64,000 nucleotides of DNA from NCBI GenBank assembly GCA_022606425.2, contig JAHDVF020000447.1, forward strand, positions 100,001 to 164,000, given 5' to 3'. The position numbers and the translations under genes are program-made. A model generated the notes under the pieces. That model saw only the letters and a list, made by a program, of their open reading frames with translations. It ran no database searches and was not told the origin of the DNA. Below, in pieces: positions 39,010 to 49,170 of this stretch. The stretch's first letter is position 1. Every line of letters begins with the position of its first letter. The stretch comes from Lepidostoma basale. Its lineage: Eukaryota; Arthropoda; Insecta; Trichoptera; Lepidostomatidae.

Positions 39010-39590
39010 TAATTAAAAGAAATCTTGAACTTGAAGTACTGATTAACCAGGAATCAGTAGTGAGATTCTGTGATTCTCAACGCCTACGGTGGGCTGGCCA
39101 TATGCAAAGAATGCCAAAGGGTAGACCACAAATGAAGACTACAGGGGAAAAACAAGGAATGTCAGTTAAAATTCAAAATAAATGTAATAATGCCATCTAG
39201 CGGCATTTGTACGTATCTATCCTCAGTAAAAGTTTCATATTCAAAAATCATCTGTGTCATCGACTAAGGCCAGATAATCGATTGCTAATTGCTAAGAAAT
39301 GTATAGACTTTGATTAGCTTTATTCTCAATTTATTCAAATTAACATTCTACTGACATTCCTTGTTTTTCCCCTGTAGTCTTCAAATTATATGCAGATAGG
39401 TGCCCCGTGAAAAGAGACCAAGAGGCAGACCGAGGAAAAGATGGGCGGATTGCCTGGAAGAAGATTGGGAGAAAATGGAAGGAGCTGGGGAACGGAGAGA
39501 GACGGCCAGAGACAGAAGTCAGTGGAGGACCGTTGTGGAGGAGGCCAAGTCCCACACCGGGATGTAGCGCCGAGAAATGATGACGATGAG
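39010..39590 (+). mobile_element. LINE-L 3' end split by a short inverted-repeat element
   Basis: Before the insertion: RNLELEVLINQESVVRFCDS and QRLRWAGHMQRMPKGRPQI. After it: VPREKRPRGRPRKRWADCLE, EDWEKMEGAGERRETARDRS and AKSHTGM. Removing 39,134-39,386 restores the frame found intact at 50,875. Stop codons remain, so it is dead. Confidence 0.85.
39134..39382. mobile_element. 249-bp MITE with 33-bp perfect TIRs
   Basis: TIRs 39,134-39,166 and 39,350-39,382 start GAAGACTACAGGGGAAAAAC. Flanked by AAAT duplicated at 39,130-39,133 and 39,383-39,386. No coding. Superfamily unclear; a 4-bp duplication fits Sola- or Chapaev-like groups among others. Confidence 0.9.
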
Positions 39591-39810
39591 TGGAAAAAAA
39601 TATTAAAATACACTGTTTTATTCAATTATTTTTTAAAATGAACTTCCATCATGAGATTTCAGTAAAATCATTATATTTATCTTAGTAAGGCGAACATGTC
39701 ATTCCCATAAATTTTAATAAAACTTAAAAATAATAGATGTTTTCATTCGCATAACTTATTTAAATGTAATTTTATACCATTGTTCAAGGAAAAACATTTC
39801 TTCTTATTTT
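39591..39810. repeat. FB5 arm followed by FB2 arm
   Basis: ATACACTGTTTTATTCAATT, AAAATGAACTTCCATCATGA (FB5) then TAGTAAGGCGAACATGTCAT (FB2, GAAA shortened to GAA). Confidence 0.55.
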
Positions 39811-40639
39811 AAATACGATGAAAAGATATACATATTTAAAGGTTAATAATGGACCAATAGGTATATATTATACAATCCTAGGGATGTATCTTTTCAGAAT
39901 TCAATAGAAAATTTCTTTTTGATGGAATTCTTCAAATTCATTGGGTAATTCAAACCATGAATCAATTAAATACCGCATACAGTCACCCCCGCGGATCAAA
40001 ACCAAATTGATAACCCTAGAATGCCGATTCTGTTTGTCATTGGTGATGATTTAACCCGTGAATGGTTTGGTAGCCGACGGTGAGCCTTTGCCATCTTGAG
40101 TTGTGAAGCACCCCGCTACGATCTGCGGGTTAGCGGGTCTTTTGATATACGCCGCGACTGAAGGGTTAAGGGTTGAAATAATGCGTTCTATTCCTGATTG
40201 TATGGACTCACTGATTCGGTTGCTCTATCTGGTCAATAGATACCGCGGATAGAAAAGAAGTAATTCAGAAGATTTCGTTACGCAATTTGGATTGATCTTT
40301 TGACTAGAGAATTGATTATTGTTATGGATGCGGGTTTAAAGGTTGATGAGATGGTAGGTTCATGTGGAGATCAATTACGTAAAAATCATATTAAATATGG
40401 AATAATTTAAAACACTGTTTAATTCAGTGTCTTTAAAAGCGGATTATAAAGTGTTTTAAATTTTTCCGAAATAACAATGGAAGCTGTAGACAGCGTTAAT
40501 GCAACCTTCAAAAAATCATAATTAAACTAGTAACTAATGAACTAATCATTATAATTATTTTTCTTCTTCTCAGTCGTATTATTCATGATTGAGGGTCGTG
40601 TCCACCTTTAGCTTCTCATAAGAGACTGGACCGGGATGA
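39811..40639. other. Long non-repetitive stretch
   Basis: 39,940-40,330 has balanced composition with CATCTTGAGTTGTGAAGCAC and CCGCTACGATCTGCGGG; no frame, no repeat match. Candidate conserved non-coding DNA. Confidence 0.4.
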
Positions 40640-40735
40640 GACATGTGGGGGAGCTGTTCCGGGTTGCGCAAGATAGAGAAGCCTTCGTCAGAGTGATTGC
40701 CAACATCAGGGGGACCTAATACGGCACGCAAAGAT
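40640..40735 (+). mobile_element. LINE-N 3' end
   Basis: The frame reads VGELFRVAQDREAFVRVIAN, then CAAAGATGAAGAT; same C-terminus as 47,395. Confidence 0.6.
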
Positions 40736-40850
40736 GAAGATATTTCATATTCTATTTCCAAAAAAACAGTTTGCATCATCGTCTCTATTGAGATACAATT
40801 GATCCATAAAAATTATTAACCCGCAATGGGTAAAATCCAGTATTTGTATA
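40736..40850 (-). repeat. Repeat R copy
   Basis: CATCGTCTCTATTGAGATAC and CCCGCAATGGGTAAAATCC, identical in order to 7020-7115. Confidence 0.65.
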
Positions 40851-40868
40851 CATTAAAAAACAAAGACG

Positions 40869-41166
40869 ATATTTCAATTAATTCTAACTCCCTTATTCAA
40901 TCAATTAGTTTTAATTAAATTATTCGCTGTCAATTCATGTAAAAAGTGTATAAAACAAAATATTGATACTAGGACTTGTAGATCATACATGCTGTTAGCG
41001 ATTAAAACAGTCGTCTGCGTATAGCTAACAGCTGATGGATATATCATTCATATTCGCACCAGCGTTTACCAATCATTATATTTCAATTTATTCTAACTCC
41101 CTTATTCGATCAATTAGTTACAATTAAATTATTCGCTGTCAATTCATGTAAAAAGTGTATAAAACC
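40869..41166. repeat. ~89-bp direct repeat pair
   Basis: 40,869-40,957 and 41,078-41,166 share ATTCTAACTCCCTTATTC, AATTAAATTATTCGCTGTC and TGTAAAAAGTGTATAAAAC, offset 209 bp. Confidence 0.85.
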
Positions 41167-41169
41167 AAA

Positions 41170-41755
41170 ATTCTACGGTTTCCCCAATCGTATAGGCGTT
41201 TTTCGATACGGATGCTTTGGTACATCGATCCTATGCATTCGGAATCAATACGATACAATGCTCTATACAGCTTGGCGAGAGACCGAAAGTCGGGTCCGCT
41301 ATTAATCGCTGTACGTGTGGTCCGATAGTAACGTAATCAAATTGATTTCCATCAAAGACCGACGGGGGGCAAGTGGCATGAAAGGAGTCAATAGAAAAAT
41401 CTCGTAGCGTTCGATATTACATATTTAATTTTACTACTGTATAAACCAATTTGAAATGTATAGCTTTTAATTATAATTTAAAATCGAAGTATGATAAGTT
41501 ATTGGTCAGTTTTATTTGTGTTCATTATGAATTTTAATGGTTTTTTTTGTTCATTTTTTTTCTTGGGTGGAGTTCAAGGTAATCTAATAAAATACTACTT
41601 ATAATGATGAAGAATATATTTTTAAGTCATAGGGACTTAGAGGAGTCCAACCGCTTTCCAGAAGCTGTTATAGGCGGATGTCGCCTTTCGTCAGCTTCGC
41701 TCTATCAATCCTTAAGCCCCTCCCTCGTCCATGCGGGACTTATGTCACTGGGGTT
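41170..41755. other. Non-repetitive stretch
   Basis: 41,180-41,400 is balanced (ACCGAAAGTCGGGTCCGC) without a frame. 41,650-41,750 may be LINE-G 3' UTR in reverse. Confidence 0.4.
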
Positions 41756-42083
41756 TTGTCTTCTTGACGATCTGTGACACAGAAATCATATCTCGTCGGA
41801 TGATGAGATCCAGCTGTCCCTCCATCTCTTAGGCGGTCTTCCAGGTGGGCGGTGTCCGGAAGGGATTTCATAAGCGGCTGTATAAGCGAGTCTGTCACCA
41901 TCCATTCGGGCTACATGGTCCCTCCAGTATCTTCTTCTGGATCTACTCCACTGAACGATATCCACTATTTCGCAGGTTTTTCTTATGTCTGCGTTGCGGA
42001 CACGATCTCGGAGGGTTTTTCCAGTAATTGATCTTAGGACCTTCATCTCCGATGTTCTTAGTAGTCCCTTGGTTCACACAGTG
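41756..42083 (-). mobile_element. LINE-G 3' end
   Basis: Minus ORF 42,046-41,786: MKVLRSITGKTLRDRVRNAD, CEIVDIVQWSRSRRRYWRDH, RPPGRPPKRWRDSWISSSDE. Intact frame to the stop. Confidence 0.9.
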
Positions 42084-42359
42084 TCAGCCCGCGTGGGGTT
42101 TTGTGATTAAAGAAAAACAAGAGGGACCCAGGACACATTTAAACTATCCATTTCCTCTATGTCCGAAATGTAAATTTATTCAATAAACACAATGCAATTT
42201 TTTTTTAACAAAACAGATCTACTGGAAATTATCAAATGGGTACATAAGAGCGGGAGGTCAGGTGATGATCTGAGGATGCAAATGCGGGTAGGTTTGGAAT
42301 GCAATTTTACATTTAGAACACGGTATGGGTTTAAGGAAGAAGATGAAAAATAAAATAAA
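42084..42359. other. No gene seen
   Basis: Unassigned AT-rich DNA; the reverse ORF 42,466-42,176 is partly antisense LINE-A. Confidence 0.35.
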
Positions 42360-42605
42360 CGAGGTGAAAAATGGTAAACGAGGTGAAAAATAAAATATAT
42401 ATAAATAGATGAAGGCCGAGGAAAACGTGGCACGGTCAAATCAATCAAATCTGAAATATCGGCCACGTAAGGAATCGGAGAAATCGACGTGGGTGCATGA
42501 CACGATGTATGAATGTAGAGGAATAGAGATATATATGTAAGGTCAAAACAGTGTGGTGGTCCATTCTTTCTGCCTACCCTTCCGGAGAGATGGCGTGATG
42601 GTTAG
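42360..42605 (+). mobile_element. LINE-A 3' fragment
   Basis: GATGAAGGCCGAGGAAAACG, AAATCGACGTGGGTGCATG and GAGATGGCGTGATGGTTAG. Its (GTTA)n tail continues at 42,821 after a hAT insertion. Confidence 0.8.
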
Positions 42606-42820
42606 CAGTGGCAGTACTCCCATAGAAGCCCAGAAGCCCGGCTTGCGTAAGAAATTTGAATGTCCCCGCATAAACCAACAACCCACCAAATCAGCTTCCA
42701 ACAATGTAAGAGGAATAACCACAAGAGGTACACACAAACTCTGCAAGCCAGAAGAGGTTTTGATTAAAAATTTCTTACGCAAGCCTGGCCTTCTGGGCTT
42801 CTATGGGAGTACCGCCACTG
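42606..42820. mobile_element. hAT-like non-autonomous element carrying LINE-E sequence
   Basis: TIRs of ~53 bp begin CAGTGGCAGTACTCCCATAG (left) and CAGTGGCGGTACTCCCATAG (right, reverse). 8-bp duplication ATGGTTAG at 42,598-42,605 and 42,821-42,828. The interior 42,670-42,755 matches the LINE-E 3' end in plus orientation (AACAACCCACCAAATCA, TTCCAACAATG, GTAAGAGGAATAACCACA). Confidence 0.9.
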
Positions 42821-42904
42821 ATGGTTAGTTAGTTAGTTAGAGCTGTTGTCGAGAGCTGTCCAGTGTGAAGGTTGGAAAGGTATCATATTAGGGTCACGTG
42901 CTAA

Positions 42905-43005
42905 AGGAAGAGGAAGCGAGAGAAGTATATTAGGACAGAACTGTGTGGCGGTCCATTCTTTCACCCTACCCTTCCGAAGAGATGGGGTGTTGGTTAGTTA
43001 GTTAG
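42905..43005 (+). mobile_element. LINE-A short 3' end
   Basis: GAAGCGAGAGAAGTATATTA, TGTGTGGCGGTCCATTCTTT and GGTTAGTTAGTTAG. Confidence 0.75.
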
Positions 43006-43736
43006 TAAGCTATATTTTGATGCACTGTTATTTTTGATAGATAGTTTCAATAGCTGATTTGCGATGTTTCAATGTCGTTTAATTTATTTTTTAATGTAAC
43101 TAAAAAAAAATTGTTGTGATAATACAAAGTGCGTTTCAATCAATTCAAATTTTAAAAGTTGTTCAAATCGAAATACTATTTTTTGTAAACTTTTTCTTTG
43201 CAGTTAATCAATGATAATTTATATTCCGAACCGTAGTAAGGTAAAATTAAATATTAGTTAACAGAGTTCTTTTAACGATAATTATAAGTTCTGTTCTTTC
43301 GACCCAACATTCAGGCATAATTCGTGGGATACCGTACATTACGAGTTGTTTAATAAATGATTGATTGAGTTTGTAATGCTTATGAAATACCGGTCGGGAG
43401 AGGAATAAGAGGATTCCATTATTCCCGCGTAATTGCGGTCCCTCATCGGGCACATAGATGACTTCCGAACGTTTAATATCGACGGCATCTTAGGGGAAGG
43501 TGGGAAGTTATGCATTCAAGGGCATACCACTAAATATTTTATTTCATAAAAATACATGAAAAGGTACTAAAATAAAAAATAAAATATTTAACATAATCTT
43601 GAAAAAAAGTAGAGATTGAAATAATGATGATTTTTTAAAAATGAAATTGGCTGAATATTAAAATTTTATAGCAAGATTATTCACCCAGGAGAAGTATTTC
43701 GTGTTTTAGTATCTATATATTTTTTATACAAATATT
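43006..43736. other. Non-repetitive stretch
   Basis: 43,230-43,520 is balanced (CCGGTCGGGAGAGGAATAAG, GCGGTCCCTCATCGGGCAC) with no domain on either strand; candidate conserved non-coding DNA. Confidence 0.4.
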
Positions 43737-44127
43737 TAGAATAAAGTAGAATAAATGCAGTGGAAATGAGATCTCTTAGACGAATGTATACAAAATATCT
43801 AGAGAATGAAAATAAAATAATTTAATACGGTGCGAATGAATGTGTTATGAGCAAAATAATGAAATGTTTGTACACATGTAAAGAATGAGTGAAAAAATAA
43901 TGGTTAAACATAGTATTTGTTAAGATGTGAATGAAATCAGAAATAGAGAAAGACCGAGGAAAACGCAGTACGATCAAATAAATTAAAAATATTGAATGTC
44001 GGCCACGTGAGGAGTCGGATAAATCAACGTGCGTGCATAACACGATGCATGAATATTGAGGATGCGAGAGAAGTACATGCATTCTTTCTGTATAACCCTA
44101 CAGTGGAGATGGTTAGTTAGTTAGTTA
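43737..44127 (+). mobile_element. LINE-A fragment
   Basis: GTAGAATAAATGCAGTGGAA, GAAAGACCGAGGAAAACGC, GTCGGCCACGTGAGGAGTCG and GGTTAGTTAGTTAG; frame broken several times. Confidence 0.8.
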
Positions 44128-44659
44128 TAATATTTAAAATAATAATGAAATCTGAGTTTGAATTACATTGTTAACCTGATATACCCGATAACCCGGTATA
44201 TAACCTTCGAAATAGTTAATGTAAAATTTACCTAATAGTGGAAAAATTGTTCTTCCGCAATAATAACGCATCAAGTTTATCAGAAATGAATACAAAACTG
44301 TTTGAACGTGCAAATTTTTAAATACATAAGATAGAAATTTACACATTTTTTTTAGATAATAGTTGTATAAAAATAGTGTAAAAATTATTGTATTAAACAC
44401 ACCCAACAAGACGAAACATGTTAGACAGTAATATTAAATTAATAAATATGAAGCTCTTTAAAAATACAAAATTTTAAGATAAATATTTTGTTATATGAAA
44501 TATTGCCCTACCTTCCCCTTGTAAAATTGGTATCGGTATTATTTGATTATCATACATTGAGGCACGTATTGCTTCTGTGCCGACTGTACGCATCGGACAT
44601 TCGAAATCTCATTCGATAGTGTGCTAGCTCAAAATTTGAAAATTATCTAAATAAATATT
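44128..44659. other. No gene seen
   Basis: AT-rich. CAAGACGAAACATGTTAGAC (44,407-44,426) resembles an FB2 ribozyme end without its partner strand. Confidence 0.35.
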
Positions 44660-45085
44660 TTTCCCTTTGTATGGAAGCGAAGGATGAAACTGGTAAAATA
44701 AGGATGAAAGAAGAAAAAAATGCAGTAGAAATGAGGTCTCTTAGACGAATGTGCAGAAACTCCGTATGATAGAGTGTCGAATGTAAATATAAGAAGTGAA
44801 TTCGGTGCGAATGATAGTGTTATGAACAAAATAATGAAAGGAACATAAGATGGTTTGGACACATTGAAAGAACGAATGAAGAAATAATGGTAAAAAAGTA
44901 TATGTTAACAATGTAAATGAAACTAGAAGTATAGGAAGACCGAGTAAAACGTGGTGCATTCAAATAAATCAAATATTGAGTCGGAGAAATCGACGTGCGT
45001 GCGGAAGTGAGGGAAAAAATGTTGAGGAAGTGAGGGAAATACGTCAGGAAATAAATGTGTGGCAGGCATTCTTTCTGCTTCCATT
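44660..45085 (+). mobile_element. LINE-A fragment
   Basis: AATGCAGTAGAAATGAGGTC, TGTTATGAACAAAATAATGA, TATAGGAAGACCGAGTAAAA and GTGTGGCAGGCATTCTTTC; internally deleted, no intact tail. Confidence 0.8.
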
Positions 45086-45239
45086 ACGGATTTTTTCGGA
45101 CTTTTGATAAAAAAAAGTAAAAATATATAAAACAGATTCACAAATACACAAATCTATTGTTTTAACTGAATTCTCGTCGTACAAATCCTCATGTATTTAA
45201 ATAGTTTAAAAATAATACACGTACCTTAAAAATAACCAC

Positions 45240-45370
45240 ATTTATTTTTCTTCTTTCCTCTTGATCTAGGTTGCACCTGTTTGTGACGGTAAGTTGTCCT
45301 GGGATGATGATGTCCAGCCATTTCTCCATATCTTCGGCAACCATCCTGGTAGTCACTTGCTGCTGGGATT
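45240..45370 (-). mobile_element. Possible LINE-G-related tail
   Basis: Minus reads TTRMVAEDMEKWLDIIIPGQ then GAGGAAAGAAGAAAA. Position of the WLDI... segment and A-rich (GAA) end fit LINE-G relatives; weak. Confidence 0.35.
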
Positions 45371-45469
45371 TTAATTAATTTAGTTATTTACTGTTTTCGG
45401 AAATCAAATTTATATAAAATTTTGAAGGTCAGATTATTTAAGATGTAGGTAGAATCGATATACCTGTAT

Positions 45470-45575
45470 GATTCGCAGGATTTGCTGTATTGATTAGAAA
45501 GAATTTAGAGAGGTGCGCTAGGATAGAGTAGTGTGGCGGTCCAATCTCTCTGCCTACCCTTCCGAGAAACGGCGT
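45470..45575 (+). mobile_element. LINE-A short 3' end
   Basis: ATAGAGTAGTGTGGCGGTCC, CTCTGCCTACCCTTCCGAG and ACGGCGTGATCG. Confidence 0.65.
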
Positions 45576-45589
45576 GATCGTTTCTGTAA

Positions 45590-45690
45590 AACAAAATATT
45601 AAATATCTCACATCATTGAAAACGTTCGGTTTCTAGAAGTATTATTATAATTTATGGGGAGTGGTGTGTTATGACATTATCAAATTATCT
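45590..45690 (-). repeat. FB2 left arm
   Basis: GAAAACGTTCGGTTTCTAG, AATTTATGGGGAGTGGTGTG and GACATTATCAAATTATCTAG; no GAAA. Confidence 0.5.
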
Positions 45691-45709
45691 AGTATCTCGA
45701 ATTCTGTAT

Positions 45710-45905
45710 GAATTTAAACACTTTTTTCCACTTCTGAGTTTATTTTTCTCGTCATGTTTCGAAGGCTTACACCTTCATCATCGGGAGAACGATATAAACC
45801 AGTTCATATCGTTCCCCCGATGATGAAGGTGTAAGCCTTCGAAACATGTCGAGAACAATAAACTCAAAAGGGGAAAAAACAGTGTTTTAATTAATAAAAA
45901 ATCGT
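45710..45905. repeat. FB4 fold-back element, complete
   Basis: Near-perfect palindrome: TTTTTTCCACTTCTGAGTTT ... AAACTCAAAAGGGGAAAAAA, centre TATAAACCAGTTCATAT. Both arms contain the hammerhead-like segment. Confidence 0.8.
45811..45856 (+). ncRNA. Hammerhead-like motif (FB4)
   Basis: Stem I GTTCCC/GAGAAC, box CCGATGA (U4 changed to C), T, stem II GAAGG-TGTAAG-CCTTC, GAAA, palindrome ACATGT, C. Only U4 deviates in the core; that change is expected to reduce or abolish cleavage. Confidence 0.55.
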
Positions 45906-46009
45906 CTTTATGGAATTCCACAGTATACGCCTTAAGCTTATCAAAAAATATCTAGTATGTAAATTTCTAGAGTATCAAGTGTTTTTATTGTTTACTCCAA
46001 ATTCCACAT

Positions 46010-46139
46010 AATTTATATAATTATTGAAACGTCCGTTTTCTAGAAGTTTTATTGTACTATTATATATAAAAGTAAAATGTTTCATCTTGCTTCGGCTTTA
46101 TTAAACATGTAAAACTTCAGAATACGAGTACATCAATAA
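46010..46139 (-). repeat. FB2 left arm
   Basis: AAACGTCCGTTTTCTAGAAG, AGTAAAATGTTTCATCTTGC; truncated. Confidence 0.5.
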
Positions 46140-46545
46140 TGAAATTAAACGATGTTTTTTTTAACTACTTCCACTTTTGTCTTTATTTCGGCAGTGAGCG
46201 GTTTCGCCAGGCTCGCTGGCATCAATAGACTGGTGTCACTTTTGCAAACTGAGTCCTTTATGTACATACAGATCAGGGGTGGTAAACATGATTCTATACA
46301 TAAAATATTATTTAAAGTTTTTTTATATATAGAATCATGTTTACCACCCTTGATCTGTTGTATATAAAAGACTCAGTTCGCAATAGTGTCGCCAGTCTGT
46401 CAATGTCAACGAGCCTGGCGAAACTGGTCGCTGTCGAAATAAAGAAAAGTGGAAGAAGTTAAAAAACATCGTTTAATTTCATTATTATTTAAAATGAACT
46501 TCCATCAAGAGATTTCGTTAAATCATTTGATCATCAAAATATATG
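46140..46545. repeat. FB5 fold-back element, complete (~400 bp)
   Basis: Long palindrome: AACTACTTCCACTTTTGTCT, GCGGTTTCGCCAGGCTCGCT, ATCAGGGGTGGTAAACATGA on the left; complements end AAAGTGGAAGAAGTTAAAAA on the right, centre near 46,310. Inner motif GAGCCTGGCGAAACTGGTCG has stem II CCAG..CTGG and GAAA, but the CUGANGA box is TTGATG only. Confidence 0.75.
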
Positions 46546-46654
46546 TAATATTGTGAGAAATATATTTTCCCTCAAATTGTTAGTCATAATTTTAATTCAT
46601 TTTGCTGTATTTTTCTGATAATTAAAAAAAGTCTAATACCAAGGATTTAAATCA

Positions 46655-46797
46655 ATGATTTTAGAATTTAGTTTTACAATCTTCAATGTGAGCAGAAAAT
46701 AGCTCATTATTATGAAGAAGGAATCTGGTCGTGTCCAGGCTTGAACCCAAGTCCCCTGGATCAGGAGCCAAGCGTTCTCCCTAGACCACCACCCGAT
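46655..46797 (-). mobile_element. SINE-2
   Basis: Minus strand: GGTGGTGGTCTAGGGAGAAC (A-box region), ACTTGGGTTCAAGCCTGG (B box), then CCTTCTTCATAATAATGAGC. Head complete. Confidence 0.8.
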
Positions 46798-47394
46798 AAT
46801 ACTTTTACAAGGCAAAACATGATAATTCTAGAAAACTGATATATTCATAAATTTTAAATACTTAGTTAAAATAAGTAAGTCTTACATCACAAATATAATT
46901 GATGGTACGAAAAATTAACTTTTCTTAAAAGTAACGAAAGATGTATTAGTAGTGAACTATAGATGCGCCCATACCTCCCTGAACACAGTCAACTCCGATA
47001 GAAAGTAATCATATTATTCATCAGAAAAAATCGCTCCATTGTTGGCCATTCGATACAAAAATGAAATGAAATCGACTCTGAGTGCGGCGGGCCAATCCCG
47101 GTGCGCTGACGGCGGAGATTCGAAAAAGGAACGCCGCTGGAACGCCGATTCAAATTTCAAAAATCATACGCATTCCAATTTAATTCTAAAGCTGAATCCT
47201 TTGAAGGTCCTGTCAGGATTGACTTGTTGTAGGCAGGCAGAGTTGTACGGGGTTAATTTTTTTCCATAAATTTCGAAATCGTTAAAAAAGGTTAATTACA
47301 TTATTTGATATATGTACTAAAAGGAGAAAAATAGCACCTCTTTCGGTTGATAATCATTGGCAAGTTAGAGGGACGGCGGAAAGTTGGCAGAAGG
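46798..47394. other. FB2 scrap then non-repetitive stretch
   Basis: 46,800-46,870 resembles an FB2 right arm. 47,040-47,250 is GC-richer (GAGTGCGGCGGGCCAATCCC), no domain; candidate conserved non-coding DNA. Confidence 0.4.
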
Positions 47395-47540
47395 TAGTTG
47401 CCATGGTTGTGGAATATAACGGATTGGACAGGAATGAGTAGAGTTGAAAACCTGTTCAAAGTAGCGCATAACAGAGATGCTTTCGCTGCAGTGATCGCTA
47501 AAGTTGGGGGGGACCTGACACGGCACCAAAAGAAGATGAT
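47395..47540 (+). pseudogene. LINE-N C-terminus
   Basis: ITDWTGMSRVENLFKVAHNR, DAFAAVIAKV and DLTRHQKKM (47,411-47,538), then a short A-rich end. This is a common end of insect LINE ORF2. Confidence 0.7.
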
Positions 47541-48049
47541 ATATGTTCATATATGTATTATTATTATTCTTACTACATCAATCAATAAATCTTTATATCT
47601 TTATAGTGCAAGCCAAATCGATGCAAATGGTGGAAATAACATCAAACGAAATACCCATATAACCATATGAATGGAAAAAGACAATTACTCCTGTGTTGTC
47701 CGTATCATTAGGAGATTAACAAATTCACTATGGCTGCATGTTAAGAGGTCTATCTTTAAATCCCAAGTCGTTAAAAAGACGAATTGACTTCAATTCAAAA
47801 TGAGAACTTCGAAACGATTCTGTGCGGCAATTTGGGGCATAAAAAATGATCCCTTGCTATAACTGTAGGGATCATATAGATTTAGTTCTTTAGAAAAAAA
47901 TCTATGTAATAATGTGCACACGTATGTATATTTAGTTTAATTCTACTGTTCTTCTAGTTTCTACTAGAAGAAAACCAATTGGAAGATAAGAAGAACCTGT
48001 ACCGATTGAAACCAGATGGAAAAGCAACATGAAAGTTGGATTGATACCG
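47541..48049. other. No gene seen
   Basis: AGTGCAAGCCAAATCGATGC (47,606) is SINE-1 long-tail sequence in reverse. 47,930-48,030 has a short inverted repeat around CTAGTTTCTACTAG. Confidence 0.4.
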
Positions 48050-48240
48050 AATTTCGATGTATGATAGACCACGGAACAAAAAATATTGAAGGTATACTCG
48101 TATATGAGTTAGGTGAACGAATGTGTTCTCAGAAATATAAGGAAAGGGGTTAGCTGGTTTGGCCATATGAAACGAATGACACGAACATATTAGAAAAAAA
48201 ATGGTTTTAACGTCGTATGTAAGCGGTGTGAGTGAAAAAC
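48050..48240 (+). mobile_element. LINE-A, decayed
   Basis: CGATGTATGATAGACCACGG, AAAGGGGTTAGCTGGTTTGG and CATATGAAACGAATGACACG. Confidence 0.55.
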
Positions 48241-48242
48241 GT

Positions 48243-48560
48243 AGTCGATAACTAACTAACTAACTAGCTATCACGCCATTTCCCCGGAGGGGTATAGGCA
48301 GAGAGGATGGATCGCCACAATGCTCTGTCCTGGCATACCTCTCGGGATTTCTCTACATTCATACATTGTACCATGCACGCACGTCGATTATTCCGACTTC
48401 GAATGTGGGCGCTTTTTAGTAATTGATTAATTTGGTCATGCCGTGTTTTCCTCGGTCGTCCTCAGCTTCTTTTTCCACTCACGCTGCTTGTGTACAACTT
48501 TTTAACCATTCTGCTCTCATCCATTCGTTCCATATGTCCAAACCATCTCAGGGATCCTTT
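48243..48560 (-). mobile_element. LINE-A 3' fragment
   Basis: (AACT)n, CTATCACGCCATTTCCCC, ATTCATACATTGTACCATGC and CATATGTCCAAACCATCTCA; frame broken. Confidence 0.8.
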
Positions 48561-48599
48561 TTTTAACGAAGTCGATCAGGACAGATAATGATCAAACTA

Positions 48600-48745
48600 A
48601 TAAATTTCTAAAATGTGGTCATGTTCGAAGTCGAAACAAGTGACGAGCGTGCGTGTTACGATGCATGAATTTAAAGAATCTAAAAATAAAACAGTGAGTC
48701 TGTAAATTATCTCTGTCTATCCCTTCAGATAAAACGAGGAATGTT
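48600..48745 (+). mobile_element. LINE-A scrap
   Basis: AATTTCTAAAATGTGGTCAT, TGTTACGATGCATGAATTTA and TCTGTCTATCCCTTCAG. Confidence 0.55.
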
Positions 48746-48779
48746 GAGATTGCTAATTATGTTTAAAAATAGTCTATTT

Positions 48780-48858
48780 GGTCATCAGTACTATAAATAC
48801 ATTTAACGTTTCTTGAACAATGATGTAAAACTCCATTTTAAATAATAAAACGTATGAT
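48780..48858 (+). repeat. FB2 terminus
   Basis: TTTCTTGAACAATGATGTAA and ATTTTAAATAATAAAACG; broken by the LINE-J insertion. The other arm resumes at 49,195-49,330 (GTATGTTTTCTAAATATTTT, TTAGCTAGGCGACATATC). Confidence 0.55.
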
Positions 48859-48859
48859 A

Positions 48860-49170
48860 ACTTGCTTATAACGCTGCATAATGACGAGCTGTACAAAATT
48901 TACAAAGCTCCCAGTCTCTCCACCCAGGTCAGACTGAATATACTGAGATGGGCCGGCCATGTGCAGAGGATGCCGTCATCGCGAACGCCAAAAAGATTGC
49001 TGGAGTGGCACCCAGGTGGTAGAAGACTAATTAGACGACCAAGGCTGCGATGGGAGGATGATGTTGGGAGACATGGGGCGAAATTGTTATGAGTGTCAGA
49101 TTGGACGGTCGAAGCGGAGGATAGGGGGAGTTGGAGGCGAATAATACTGGAGGCTAAGGCTCGATGAACT
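48860..49170 (+). mobile_element. LINE-J 3' end inside FB2
   Basis: LHNDELYKIYKAPSLSTQVR, LRWAGHVQRMPSSRTPKRLL, RPRLRWEDDVGRHGAKLL stop, then LEAKAR-like end. Slightly more decayed than the copy at 17,679. Confidence 0.85.
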
